A DNA stretch of 64,000 bases, from NCBI RefSeq assembly GCF_900016645.1, contig NZ_CDGJ01000068.1. One strand, 5' to 3'. The translations under genes were made by a program, and so were the position numbers. The notes below the pieces were generated by a model. That model did not search any database. It worked only from the letters and a program-made list of their open reading frames with translations, and was not told the origin of the DNA. This DNA comes from Acididesulfobacillus acetoxydans. GTDB lineage: Bacteria > Bacillota > Desulfitobacteriia > Desulfitobacteriales > Desulfitobacteriaceae. The stretch's first letter is position 1. Each line of letters begins with the position of its first letter. Positions 54,551 to 63,121 of the stretch are shown piece after piece.

Positions 54551-54910
54551 CTATTTGACTAAGGCCCTCATAGCGCTGACCTGGCTGTCAGACACCACAG
54601 CCTTGCCGCCAACAACCACAATATGGCTATTTTTGTCCTTGAGGGCGGTCAAATAGTTCTGGGTTGCAGTTGGCACAGAATTGTTGACCAGGATGACCGG
54701 AGAATTGGTTCGGGCGGCCAGGTTGCCGGCCACCAGCGCATCCACGAAATTCATACCGGTGGTGATGTATACAAAATCGGGTTTTAAATCTAAACCTCTG
54801 GCCACGGCAGTTGCCGTCCCAAACCGGTCAAGGCCCGAGTACCGGGTCGCTTTAGGCAGGGAATTAAGAACACTGTCACTGAACTGTAGCCGGGGCCGCC
54901 AAACATTCCA
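54551..54910 (-). pseudogene. Cell wall-binding repeat 2 (CWB2) fragment, frameshifted
   Basis: On the minus strand FSDSVLNSLPKATRYSGLDR and TATAVARGLDL, then TGMNFVDALVAGNLAA, IVVVGGKAVVSDS, match the CWB2 (PF04122) repeat. The preceding GGPGY-like codons are in another frame, and no start or signal peptide is present. It is a remnant of a surface protein with at most one and a half repeats. Confidence 0.75.
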
Positions 54911-55050
54911 ACACTTTCTCCATTATTGCCTCTAAAAACCCCCGATGTCTCTATTTCTCGACAAGGATCGAAACCCTAGAATACGATGGGCCATCCGGCG
55001 GGCTTGACCCTTGAGTCCGGTTCGTTCGGCAGAGTATCCTCGTTCCGGAT

Positions 55051-55089
55051 TTAACAAAGAGTTTACCTCAGATACACATCCGGTTAACA
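55051..55089 (+). promoter_or_regulatory. Pho box upstream of the PhoP-like regulator
   Basis: TTAACA (55051), TTTACC (55062), TACACA (55073) and TTAACA (55084) are spaced exactly 11 bp apart, the TT(A/T)ACA-N5 direct-repeat pattern of Bacillus PhoP boxes. It lies about 65 bp before the response regulator start, suggesting autoregulation. Confidence 0.65.
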
Positions 55090-55152
55090 CGCCCTTGCTA
55101 ACATGAACTTAGATTTAAGCCCAAATTAGCGGAGAGAAGGAGTTCATGCGGC

Positions 55153-55872
55153 ATGGCAGTGCCCCTGTCAGTCATCTTACTTATTGAGGACGACGTCTTA
55201 ATTCAAGAACTGGTTAAGTTCAATTTGGAAAAAGAGGGCTTTGAGATTCTGGTTGCCGGTGATGGACGGAGGGGACTGGAACTAGCCAAGGCCAGGAAAC
55301 CCCATTTGATTCTTTTGGATTTGATGCTGCCTGATTTGGATGGGTTCGAGGTTTGCAAAATCCTGCGTGCGGACGAGAGCATGGCGGAGGTTCCCATTAT
55401 AATTTTGAGTGCCAGAGGCGAAGTGGTTGACAAAGTGATTGGTTTGGAACTGGGTGCGGACGACTATGTCAGCAAGCCCTTCAGTACGCGCGAGCTTTCG
55501 GCGCGAATTCGTGCCAGGCTGCGGGGGGACCGGCGGGCAAAAGATACCGGCCAGGAGGGATCAAAAGTCGTCTGGGGAGAATTGGAGGTTTGGCCGCAAA
55601 GTTACATTGTGACTTTGGGCGGTGAGCCGGTGAACCTCACCGTCAAAGAGTTCCAACTGCTCCTCATGCTGGTTTCCCATCCTTACCAGGTCTTCAGCCG
55701 GGAGTATTTGCTGGAAAAAATCTGGGGTTACAGCATCAATGGCGACACCCGTACGGTGGATGTGCACATCAGCACTTTGCGGAGCAAACTAAAGCGCCTG
55801 GAAAATGTACTGGAATCTGTGCGCGGAATCGGTTACCGTTTCGCTTCGCCGGCGGGCGGGAGAAACTCCTAG
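55153..55872 (+). CDS. OmpR/PhoB-family response regulator (PhoP-like)
   Basis: 239 aa. The receiver domain has the acidic pocket EDD, phosphoacceptor Asp in LLDLMLPDLDG, and Lys in YVSKPFS. The C-terminal winged helix has LTVKEFQLLLMLVSHP and RTVDVHISTLRSKL. A Pho box precedes it and a phospholipase C and PhoH gene follow, so PhoP is the likely identity. No histidine kinase gene is adjacent. Confidence 0.88.
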   Translation: MAVPLSVILLIEDDVLIQELVKFNLEKEGFEILVAGDGRRGLELAKARKPHLILLDLMLPDLDGFEVCKILRADESMAEVPIIILSARGEVVDKVIGLELGADDYVSKPFSTRELSARIRARLRGDRRAKDTGQEGSKVVWGELEVWPQSYIVTLGGEPVNLTVKEFQLLLMLVSHPYQVFSREYLLEKIWGYSINGDTRTVDVHISTLRSKLKRLENVLESVRGIGYRFASPAGGRNS

Positions 55873-55929
55873 TCTGTGAGGATTGAGGTGCGGTCCTTAT
55901 AAGTGGAGGTTGCGGACTGAAATTCCTCT

Positions 55930-56643
55930 TCAGAGACTTAGGGTAACTCCCGTCAGTTTTTTACGAACAAAGTCCAAAAATCCTGCGGTCGTGCCGATCG
56001 TGAGCGGAATGAGTTTGCGGGCGGCTTCGGTATAGGAGGGCTCCGGGTTCCCCTGTTCCCAGGAGACGCGAGAGTAATAGGCGCGCGAGATCTTGGCGTT
56101 GTATTCCACCCATTGACTGGGATGTGAGAAATTCGGGTAGGACCCGCTTTCCAAAAGAGGAAATTCAGACCAGTGCCTGGCGGCCCACTTTTCAAATTCC
56201 TGGTGTCCGTTGAAAATCATTCCTACCGAATGATGGGGCACACACATGTCTTGAATCAAATGCAAAGCGGCGCCCAAAAAGAACATCCCTTTGAACACGT
56301 CTTTGTCCATAAAAGTCAAGGCTCTGTTGTAGTAATACTGACATTCGGCCGTGGCTCCGGGCCAGAGGATGCTTGCTCCTTTGCCGGGTTTACTGTAGAA
56401 GTGGTGCACGTTTTTCCAGCCTCGGTCAGCCCAGAGCAGACCCTTGCCCAAGGAGGCGTGATAGGGCCGGAAAAAGGTGGCCACGTCCGCTTTCCCGTCT
56501 CTAGTCAAAACGTCATACGCTTGCTCCAGGCAATGGACATGCGTGACGCCGGGCGTGTCGAAAAGATACTGCAAAGGTCCGATCGGTGCGAGGAACATTT
56601 TGGTCAGGCGCCCGATCGTCTGTCCCAATATTTCCTGTTTCAT
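55930..56643 (-). CDS. Zinc-dependent phospholipase C family protein
   Basis: 237 aa. The zinc sites of PF00882 are visible: a His in THVHCLEQA, D and H in WADRGWKNVHHFY, and H-x3-D...H...H-x3-E in LHLIQDMCVPHHS...GHQEFE. These enzymes hydrolyse phosphatidylcholine-like lipids. No clear signal peptide is seen, unlike secreted clostridial PLC. The ATG has GGGGGGTG upstream. Located between two Pho boxes, it may recover phosphate from lipids, which is inference. Confidence 0.82.
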   Translation of the reverse strand: MKQEILGQTIGRLTKMFLAPIGPLQYLFDTPGVTHVHCLEQAYDVLTRDGKADVATFFRPYHASLGKGLLWADRGWKNVHHFYSKPGKGASILWPGATAECQYYYNRALTFMDKDVFKGMFFLGAALHLIQDMCVPHHSVGMIFNGHQEFEKWAARHWSEFPLLESGSYPNFSHPSQWVEYNAKISRAYYSRVSWEQGNPEPSYTEAARKLIPLTIGTTAGFLDFVRKKLTGVTLSL

Positions 56644-56919
56644 GAAACACCCCCCCGTTCATCCGCTTAAATTTTAAATCAAGAGGGTTAAGGGACGATT
56701 TGTTTCTTGTAAATTGGGTGTAATAAGTTGGACCGGGAGTGTAAAAAATCCGGTTGCCTGAACTGAACCCCTGTTCTTGGCAGTGGAGACGTTTCCGATG
56801 GGCCCGCGTGCCTTTAAAAAGTCGCATCCGGGAATCAAGGTGCGGAATGTTACGCTTCCCTTGGCCTGCGGCATGAGAAGCGCAAAAGACCCCTCGGTCC
56901 GCCGGAGAGCCAGGGAAGT

Positions 56920-56973
56920 TTAACGAATTTTTAACCTGAATGTTAAACCGGGCTAACAATTTCTTTGTATGAT
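56920..56973 (+). promoter_or_regulatory. Second Pho box with a -10 element
   Basis: TTAACG (56920), TTAACC (56931), GTTAAA (56942) and CTAACA (56953) at 11-bp steps, then TATGAT at 56968-56973. The plus-oriented promoter would start near 56980. No obvious gene lies within 600 bp on the plus strand except PhoH at 57631. The interval 56644-56919 shows nothing else. Confidence 0.6.
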
Positions 56974-57033
56974 GGGGCCGTGTCTCCGCCGCACGGCAAA
57001 GGGCGGGGACCTGTTAAGTTCAGGAACCCGCCC

Positions 57034-57303
57034 TCAGTGTGAAAGGGTCTTACTGTGTGAATAGGTTTCGCCGCTCGCTCCCTTGAGCGATCGCGGCGCC
57101 AGTCGAATTTTCTTACTCCTATCACAAAATATAAAGTCTGGAGGTGGACACGTGCAACTTCGGCCTCTGCCTGCGCCCAAAAACTCGGTACAAGCAGAGT
57201 TTTCTTCGGCGCCCGGCTTCGCTGACAAGCTGTTCGGTGCTTCGAGGGATTCCAAACCGGCTGAGGCCAGGATCTCTTCGATAATCTCTTCCATTTTTCC
57301 CAC
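57034..57303 (-). CDS. Small hypothetical protein, acidic leader and Cys-rich core
   Basis: 89 aa, with GTG start and AAAGGAG 9 nt upstream. The N terminus is helical and acidic (GKMEEIIEEILASAGLESLE), the middle has four Cys (ENSACTEF; RSCTCPPPDFIFC), and the tail is basic. A G/C hairpin without a strong T run follows its stop (57000-57033). Not a family I recognise; leader-core layout is reminiscent of a RiPP precursor, but no modification enzymes are near. Confidence 0.4.
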   Translation of the reverse strand: MGKMEEIIEEILASAGLESLEAPNSLSAKPGAEENSACTEFLGAGRGRSCTCPPPDFIFCDRSKKIRLAPRSLKGASGETYSHSKTLSH

Positions 57304-57550
57304 AGGGTGTTCTCCTTTCTGCCGGCCTTTGGCAGCCGGTCTAAGCTAATCAAGTTACAGGTGAAGTTGCAGAAGTGACATGTCTCGGGCCATGCCGTCG
57401 GAAAACAGCTCGGGTCTTGTTTGATAACGGGGTTAAGAGGTTTATATCGTTACTAAGTATACAGTTTTCATGTAAGGTTTTTGCCCCGAATACATTAAAA
57501 TAGTGTAAAGATCCTGCCGGCCTTGCCGTGACAGGGGAGGCCCGCGCTTT

Positions 57551-57572
57551 GCCCTCCGTTTAAACGGAGGGC
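57551..57572. repeat. Perfect palindrome before phoH
   Basis: GCCCTCCGTTTAAACGGAGGGC, 22 bp, inside a larger GCCC...GGGC pairing. A terminator or a regulatory hairpin; no T run. The 57304-57630 interval has no other feature. Confidence 0.55.
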
Positions 57573-57630
57573 ACGGGCTGGGGGCTTGACGGCGGGTGAT
57601 CAGACAAAAAGATAAAGGAAGTGTCTGTTT

Positions 57631-58965
57631 TTGGAAAAGGCATATGTCTTGGACACCAGTGTTCTCTTGCATGATCCCAAGGCCATTTTCCGGTTTGAAG
57701 AGAATGAAGTGATCATTCCTTATGCGGTCCTGGAAGAAGTTGAGAGTACGAAACGATCTCCGGACAGTATCGGCCAGGCGGCCCGAGAGGTGATCCGCAC
57801 TCTGGACCAACTGAGGGACAAGGGGCAACTGGCCGACGGGGTGCCCTTGGGCGGAGGGGGAAAGCTGCGGATCGAACTCAATCACACGACTGAGCCTCTG
57901 CTGCCCTTATTATCCGATCCCGCTCTGACCGACAACAGGATACTTACGGTCTGTGTCAATCTGGCAGCCGAAAGGCAGCAACCCGTCGTTTTGGTCACGA
58001 AGGACATTGCTATGCGCGTCAAGGGGGACGCCCTGGGGGTGGAGACCCAGGATTATTATAATGACAAAGTCAATCTTCCGGCGGCGTCCGAGGCGGCTTT
58101 GTCTTTGTCCCTCGAGGACGCGGAGGCCAATAGGCTTCTGGCCGAGGAAAAGTTAAGTTGGGAGACGGCCTTGCCGGTGAACGCCTGCGTCAAGGGGGTC
58201 ACGACCGACGGGCACATTCTGCCGCTCGTCTCATCCGCCAACGGTACGGAACTGGTCTATGTTCAGGAGCATAAGCGGGTGACCTGGGGTATTTTTCCTA
58301 AGAATTCAGAGCAGAATTGGGCCCTGCAGATGTTGAATAATCCGGAAATCAGGCTGGTCAGCCTTATCGGTCCGGCCGGAACGGGCAAGACCCTGCTGGC
58401 CTTGGCCAGCGGCTTGGAACAGACCGTGCAAGCCGGTGTCTATGCCGGTGTCCTCTGTGCCCGTCCCATCGTCCCTTTTGGCAAAGACATCGGTTATCTT
58501 CCCGGTGAGAAAGAACAGAAAGTCCGCCCCTATATGCAGCCGATTTATGACAATCTCGAGTTTCTGCTGAGACCGAAACGGGAACGGGAGAGAGACAGGG
58601 ACTATGAAAACGGCGCGGCGGTCGTGGAGAGTGCTATAGACTTGCTGAAAAGGAAAAACCAGCTGGAGATCGAAGTGCTCACCTACATTCGGGGGAGGAG
58701 CATCCCCAACCAGTTTATGATTATTGATGAAGCCCAAAATCTTTCCGTGCATGAGGTCAAGACGATTATCACCCGGGCGGGGGAAGGGACGAAGATCGTG
58801 CTCTGCGGGGACCAGGAGCAGATCGATCACCCTTACTTGGATAAGCAAAGCAACGGGTTGGCCCATGTCGCTTCACGCATGCAAGGGAAACCTTTTTATG
58901 CCCAAGTCTATCTGGTGCAGGGGGAGCGGAGCGAACTCGCCAGTTGGGCCGCGGAGCTGCTCTGA
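57631..58965 (+). CDS. PIN-PhoH family ATPase (YlaK-like)
   Basis: 444 aa from TTG 57631 (AAAGGAAGTG upstream). Residues ~1-140 are a PIN nuclease-like domain (YVLDTSVLLHDPKAIFRF; acidic residues in LTDNRILTVC). Residues ~230-440 are the PhoH ATPase: Walker A GPAGTGKTLLALA, Walker B FMIIDEAQNLSVHE. Such proteins act on RNA. E. coli PhoH is phosphate-starvation induced; a Pho box lies 650 bp upstream here. Confidence 0.93.
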   Translation: MEKAYVLDTSVLLHDPKAIFRFEENEVIIPYAVLEEVESTKRSPDSIGQAAREVIRTLDQLRDKGQLADGVPLGGGGKLRIELNHTTEPLLPLLSDPALTDNRILTVCVNLAAERQQPVVLVTKDIAMRVKGDALGVETQDYYNDKVNLPAASEAALSLSLEDAEANRLLAEEKLSWETALPVNACVKGVTTDGHILPLVSSANGTELVYVQEHKRVTWGIFPKNSEQNWALQMLNNPEIRLVSLIGPAGTGKTLLALASGLEQTVQAGVYAGVLCARPIVPFGKDIGYLPGEKEQKVRPYMQPIYDNLEFLLRPKRERERDRDYENGAAVVESAIDLLKRKNQLEIEVLTYIRGRSIPNQFMIIDEAQNLSVHEVKTIITRAGEGTKIVLCGDQEQIDHPYLDKQSNGLAHVASRMQGKPFYAQVYLVQGERSELASWAAELL

Positions 58966-59010
58966 GTGAGCCGCGGGCCGGGGGAAAACTGTGGGTATAG
59001 TGATTCGGTT

Positions 59011-59047
59011 AGCTATTGCCGGGGTCGGGTCCGGCAATAGCTTTTTT
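59011..59047 (+). terminator. Terminator of the PhoH gene
   Basis: AGCTATTGCCGG pairs with CCGGCAATAGCT and is followed by TTTTTT. Confidence 0.92.
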
Positions 59048-59244
59048 CACTCTGTTTCGGAACGGACGGTTGGCGATGGTTTCTTTGAGATTTTACAGGA
59101 ATTTTGCTTTTTGTTTACCGGAGTGGGACGGTAATCGCCACGGCGCTTTACACGGATCCTTTATAATCGCAAACAGAAGCGCATGCGTTAAATGAGCGGA
59201 GCGGAAAGGATGAGGCCATGGCAGACCGGGGTTTATAGCAAAAA

Positions 59245-59287
59245 GGGAACCATTCCCCGCTTGTAGAAGTGGGAGTCTCACGACTGG
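59245..59287 (+). mobile_element. IS200/IS605-like terminal hairpin remnant (copy 2)
   Basis: GGGAACCATTCCCCGCTTG, loop TAG, AAGTGGGAGTCTCACGACTGG. Shares the layout and most bases with copy 1 at 9233-9274. The 58966-59339 interval holds this and the terminator only. Confidence 0.4.
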
Positions 59288-59339
59288 ACGAACGAGTCAG
59301 GGCGCGGAAATTTTAAGGTATGAAAGAGGAGGCCAGAAA

Positions 59340-60103
59340 ATGGTTCAAAGTCTAATCCCTAAATCCTGGATAGGAACGACGACCATTCAATTCCCCTTCG
59401 CTGTCAACGTGGCGGCTTACATCTGCATCTGGGCAGTCTGCCTCGTCAGTCTGTATTTCGTTTGGAAGAGGCCAAAGAAACTGGGCTTTTTGCAACACTG
59501 GACCACTCAAGATATTTTAATGGTCGCCATCATGGGGGTTCTTCTCGAAGTTTACGATAATCTGATTGGGGACCAATTCATCACCCCCATCATTCAGCTT
59601 ATACCGTTCGGACATGCCTTCGCCTTGAACGATCTCCCCTATATGTTCTTGCTCATGGTGGGTGTGGCCGTGATCAGAAAGCCCGGAGCGGCCACGGCCA
59701 TGGTTTTCCTTAATTTCTTGCTGATGCAATTGCTCTATGGCGGAACCGAGGCGAGCGTCTTGTTTTGGCCTTACGGTATTATGCAAGGGGTGTTCCTTGA
59801 CTTGTTTATGGTCTTGCGTCGGGGAAAAGTTTTCACAGCCGGGTCCAATGTCTTCCTGGACGGCCTGGTCATGGGGCCTTGCGGGCGGTACCCGCTACTG
59901 CGGTGATGAGCATCTTCCTGCTGCCGTTTTTGGCTGGCGTCAAATTTACGTTTGGCTATGTCTTGTGGTATTCCCTTTTCAACTTAATCGGCAACGGACT
60001 TGAAGCCGGCATTTCAGCGCCTTTGGCCATCAGGGTGGCCAAATCCGTCAATCCCCTTGCCGGATCAGGCAAGCGTCTCAAAGCATCTGCGGAGAAAGGA
60101 TGA
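59340..60103 (+). pseudogene. ECF transporter S component (YkoE-like) with a frameshift
   Basis: The first frame (59340-59906) encodes five helices ending FLDGLVMG, then reads into an unrelated tail. The -1 frame continues LRAVPATAVMSIFLLPFLAG to 60103 with the expected helices and LIGNGLEAGISAPLAIRV. One base appears missing in the G-run near 59877-59880 (VMG-A-LRAV if restored). The family signature IRKPGAATAMV fits PF09819. It may be a true disruption, a sequencing error, or -1 frameshifting. Confidence 0.75.
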
Positions 60104-60324
60104 AGCCGATGAAACGTATTGCAATTCTAAGCGCGGCCCTTACCGTTCTCGTCGGGTTGGACGGCGTGTACATGATGGCGGCACACTACAAACCGAAAGA
60201 TATTAACAGTTTCAACCTCTCTGACGGCGGGACGCTCATGGTCGCGGCCGTTATCTTACTGCTTGTCACCGTGGTGAGTTTCTTCATGGCCAAAAAAACA
60301 GGCGAAGCCGATAAGGGTGTGTGA
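60100..60324 (+). CDS. Small two-helix membrane protein of the ECF operon
   Basis: 74 aa. TM1 at residues ~5-27 (IAILSAALTVLVGLDGVYMM), a ~20-residue external loop (YKPKDINSFNLSDG), and TM2 at ~46-65. It overlaps the S component by 4 nt (ATGA) and the ATPase by a few bases. The size and layout recall CbiN/NikN, the small subunit of cobalt/nickel ECF systems, but there is no sequence match I can state. Confidence 0.7.
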   Translation: MKPMKRIAILSAALTVLVGLDGVYMMAAHYKPKDINSFNLSDGGTLMVAAVILLLVTVVSFFMAKKTGEADKGV

Positions 60325-60326
60325 AC

Positions 60327-62039
60327 ATGCCGGACATACACGTCGACCGTCTTAGCTTTTCTTACCCGGATTCTAACGAGCCGGTTCTCCGGTCTCTCGA
60401 CTTCAAAATAGTCCCCGGTGAGTTTGTGCTCGTGGCGGGCGCCTCCGGGTGCGGGAAATCCACCTTGGCCCTTACCCTGGCTGGTTTTATTCCCGCGCGT
60501 ATTCCCGGATATCTGGACGGGGCCGTGTATTTCGGTTCCCAGAAACTGAGTGAGATGCCGCTGCATGAAATATCCCAGCGGATCGGTATGGTATTTCAGA
60601 ATCCGGACAACCAACTGATTGAGCTGGACGTCGAGTCGGAAGTCGCCTTCGGTCCGGAGAACCTGTGCTTGGCTCGCGAAGAAATTGAGGGGCGGGTCGC
60701 GCAGGCTCTGCGCCAAACCGGTATGGAGAGTTTACGCCGACGTTCTATCTTCTCTCTGTCCGGCGGACAGAAGCAGCGCGTGGCGATTGCGGCTATGCTG
60801 GCCATGAGGCCGCAGGTGCTGGTGCTTGACGAACCGACTTCAGAGCTCGATCCGGTAGGCACTCAGGAGGTATTGCAGGTACTCAAGGAACTGAATGAAA
60901 GGGATGGCCTCACGGTTATCCTCGTTGAACACAAGATCGACGAGGTTGTTCCTTGGGTCGATAGGGTATTGCTCATGGATGAAGGTCAGATAATCCTCGA
61001 CCGGCCGCCGCGCCTGGCTTTTGCGAATTTGGGGCTGTGGGAATCCTTAGGGGTGACCGTGCCGGACATGGTGCGGGTGGCCCGGGTTTTGCCGGACGTT
61101 TTTGGGAACGCGACCCCACTGTCCGTGGCGGAGGTGAGCCGGGCGTTGCGCGACACCCGGTACCGAGACACTCTGATCCGGCACGACCAAGACCGTTGTG
61201 TCCGTGAACCCGAGCGGGAAAGTATTCTGAGTTGGGAAGAGGTCCATCTGGCTTTTGGAGAAGTGCGGGTGCTGCGCGATATCAATATCGAGATCGGCGC
61301 CGGTGAATGGGTAGCCCTAATCGGAGCCAACGGTTCGGGCAAGACCTCCCTGGCATCCCTGGCTATGGGCTTTCAAGAACCGAGTGGCGGCAGGGTTTCC
61401 TGCTTGGGCCGTCCAGTTTGTGCCGGAGACATCTCTAAGCAGGCGGGCAAAGTCGGCTACTTGTTTCAGTCCGCGGACAATATGTTGTTCGGCTCAAGTG
61501 TGGAGAAGGAATTCGAATTCGGACTGCGTCATCGCCGGGGAGGATGGTCCGGGTGCAGGCATACGATTGAGGAATTGCTGAAAATAGTGGATCTATCCGC
61601 CTTCCGGCAGACGAACCCGTTTCAGCTGAGTCACGGGCAGCGCAAGCGCTTAGCGCTCGGAGTGCTTCTGAGCGTGTCCCCCCGGGCCCTGATCCTCGAC
61701 GAACCAACCACAGGACAGGACGAAGGGCATGCCCGGCAGTTTCTCAGCTTTCTGGAAGGGCTTCGCCGCGAATTCGGCCTTACTTATCTGATGATCACCC
61801 ATGACATGAGGGCGGTGGCCGAATACGCGGACCGGGTTCTGGTCTTGCATGAAGGGGAGCTTCACCTGTCCGGCAGGCCGGAAGTCGTCTTCGCCCGCCG
61901 GCAAGAACTGGCGAGCTGCGGGATCATGCCGCCTGCTATCGCCCGCTTGCATCTATCGCTGACGGATGGAGGTACAAAATCCGTGTGCCTGAGTGTGGAG
62001 GAGTTTCTCTCCGCCATCAAGGCGAAGGAGGCCGTCTGA
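60327..62039 (+). CDS. ECF transporter double-ATPase (YkoD-like)
   Basis: 570 aa, two ABC domains in one chain. Domain 1: GASGCGKSTLALT, FSLSGGQKQRVAI, VLVLDEPTSELDP. Domain 2: GANGSGKTSLASL, FQLSHGQRKRLALG (degenerate signature), LILDEPTTGQDEG. This fused layout is seen in YkoD of the YkoEDC thiamine-precursor family and related group II/III ECFs. It starts at ATG 60327 with AAGGGTG upstream and abuts the T component. Confidence 0.92.
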   Translation: MPDIHVDRLSFSYPDSNEPVLRSLDFKIVPGEFVLVAGASGCGKSTLALTLAGFIPARIPGYLDGAVYFGSQKLSEMPLHEISQRIGMVFQNPDNQLIELDVESEVAFGPENLCLAREEIEGRVAQALRQTGMESLRRRSIFSLSGGQKQRVAIAAMLAMRPQVLVLDEPTSELDPVGTQEVLQVLKELNERDGLTVILVEHKIDEVVPWVDRVLLMDEGQIILDRPPRLAFANLGLWESLGVTVPDMVRVARVLPDVFGNATPLSVAEVSRALRDTRYRDTLIRHDQDRCVREPERESILSWEEVHLAFGEVRVLRDINIEIGAGEWVALIGANGSGKTSLASLAMGFQEPSGGRVSCLGRPVCAGDISKQAGKVGYLFQSADNMLFGSSVEKEFEFGLRHRRGGWSGCRHTIEELLKIVDLSAFRQTNPFQLSHGQRKRLALGVLLSVSPRALILDEPTTGQDEGHARQFLSFLEGLRREFGLTYLMITHDMRAVAEYADRVLVLHEGELHLSGRPEVVFARRQELASCGIMPPAIARLHLSLTDGGTKSVCLSVEEFLSAIKAKEAV

Positions 62040-62999
62040 GTGTTGAGCTTCTTTACCCAAACGATTTTGGGGCGGACAATTGTGGGGTACCTGCTCATGT
62101 TTGTCGTCCCTCTCATCCTGCCGGTTGTCTTTGTCAAGTTGGTGGGTTTCCGGGGTTTGCGGCATCTGTTTTCCTATGAGCCCAAAGAGACGCCCATTCA
62201 TAGGCTGGACCCGCGCTTTAAAATTATTTATCCTGTGGTGATCGGGATACTCTCCATCGTGCTCAACTGGAACTATGTTTTGGCGCTTTTGGGTTTGACC
62301 CTGATTCCCTGGATACTCTTACGTCCTACCCGCAACCGGGTGCGTGTGACCTTGACCATGGCCTTCACCCCGGTCATCGGCATGATTTGGTCTCAGGGTT
62401 TGTTTTATGTCATACCCGGAGAAAGTCATCTTCTCTTTGCCTTCCCTTGGACGATTAGCTGGTTCGGAACTCCCGGACTGTCCGGGGCAGGGCTTCTGCA
62501 CGGGCTGCACGAGGCAGGCCGGATGCTGGTCCCGGCTTCGGCTTCCTTAATTGTCCTGCTCTCGACCAAACCTTCGGAGATCATCTGGGCCTTTGCCAAA
62601 TTTAACCTGCCACCCGTGGCGGGCTTTGCCTTTACCGTGGCTCTGCGCTTTGTCCCGCAGATGTTTGAACGCGTCGCCTTACTGCAAAAGGCGATGGAGG
62701 TGCGCGGGTACAGCCTTAAAGCGCCCGCATGGAGGCAGCCGGCCGAGTGGCCGGGTTATCTCGGACGCGTTCTGGCCAGCATTCCGGCGCTTAGTGCGGC
62801 TTTGCTGGTAGGGTCTTTAAGAACAACCTCGGTGATGGCCATGGTGGCCGATGCCCGCGCTTTCGGTTCGCACCGGGCCAGAACCACCCTGCGGGAGCAC
62901 CAAATGAACAGCTCTGACCGTTTTGCCTGGGGGGCCTTGGCCTTGCTGACCGTCACGGTGGCGGGACTGGTCGGACTGCATATCGGCGGCAGGGCCTAG
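62040..62999 (+). CDS. ECF transporter T component (YkoC-like)
   Basis: 319 aa from GTG 62040 (AAGGAGG 8-9 nt upstream). Six or more hydrophobic helices, with the T-family ending QKAMEVRGYSLKAP and MVADARAFGSHRART, the Ala-Arg coupling segments. It is the membrane scaffold joining the YkoD-like ATPase to the S component. No TPP or cobalamin riboswitch precedes the operon, so the substrate is open. Confidence 0.9.
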   Translation: MLSFFTQTILGRTIVGYLLMFVVPLILPVVFVKLVGFRGLRHLFSYEPKETPIHRLDPRFKIIYPVVIGILSIVLNWNYVLALLGLTLIPWILLRPTRNRVRVTLTMAFTPVIGMIWSQGLFYVIPGESHLLFAFPWTISWFGTPGLSGAGLLHGLHEAGRMLVPASASLIVLLSTKPSEIIWAFAKFNLPPVAGFAFTVALRFVPQMFERVALLQKAMEVRGYSLKAPAWRQPAEWPGYLGRVLASIPALSAALLVGSLRTTSVMAMVADARAFGSHRARTTLREHQMNSSDRFAWGALALLTVTVAGLVGLHIGGRA

Positions 63000-63121
63000 G
63001 GGACCGGCGGGAGGCGGTTAATCCTTTCCGAACCCGGCCCTAATGCGGCGAAGTTTCTCGCGCTGAAGGGACGGGAGTCCTCGTCGAGGGTTCCGCCAAA
63101 ACTCAAGGAGGAGATGCGTTT

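Noticed and set aside
59340..62999. Thiamine-precursor transporter under a TPP riboswitch
   Set aside because: The transporter resembles YkoEDC, but no THI-box core is visible upstream, so the substrate cannot be assigned this way.
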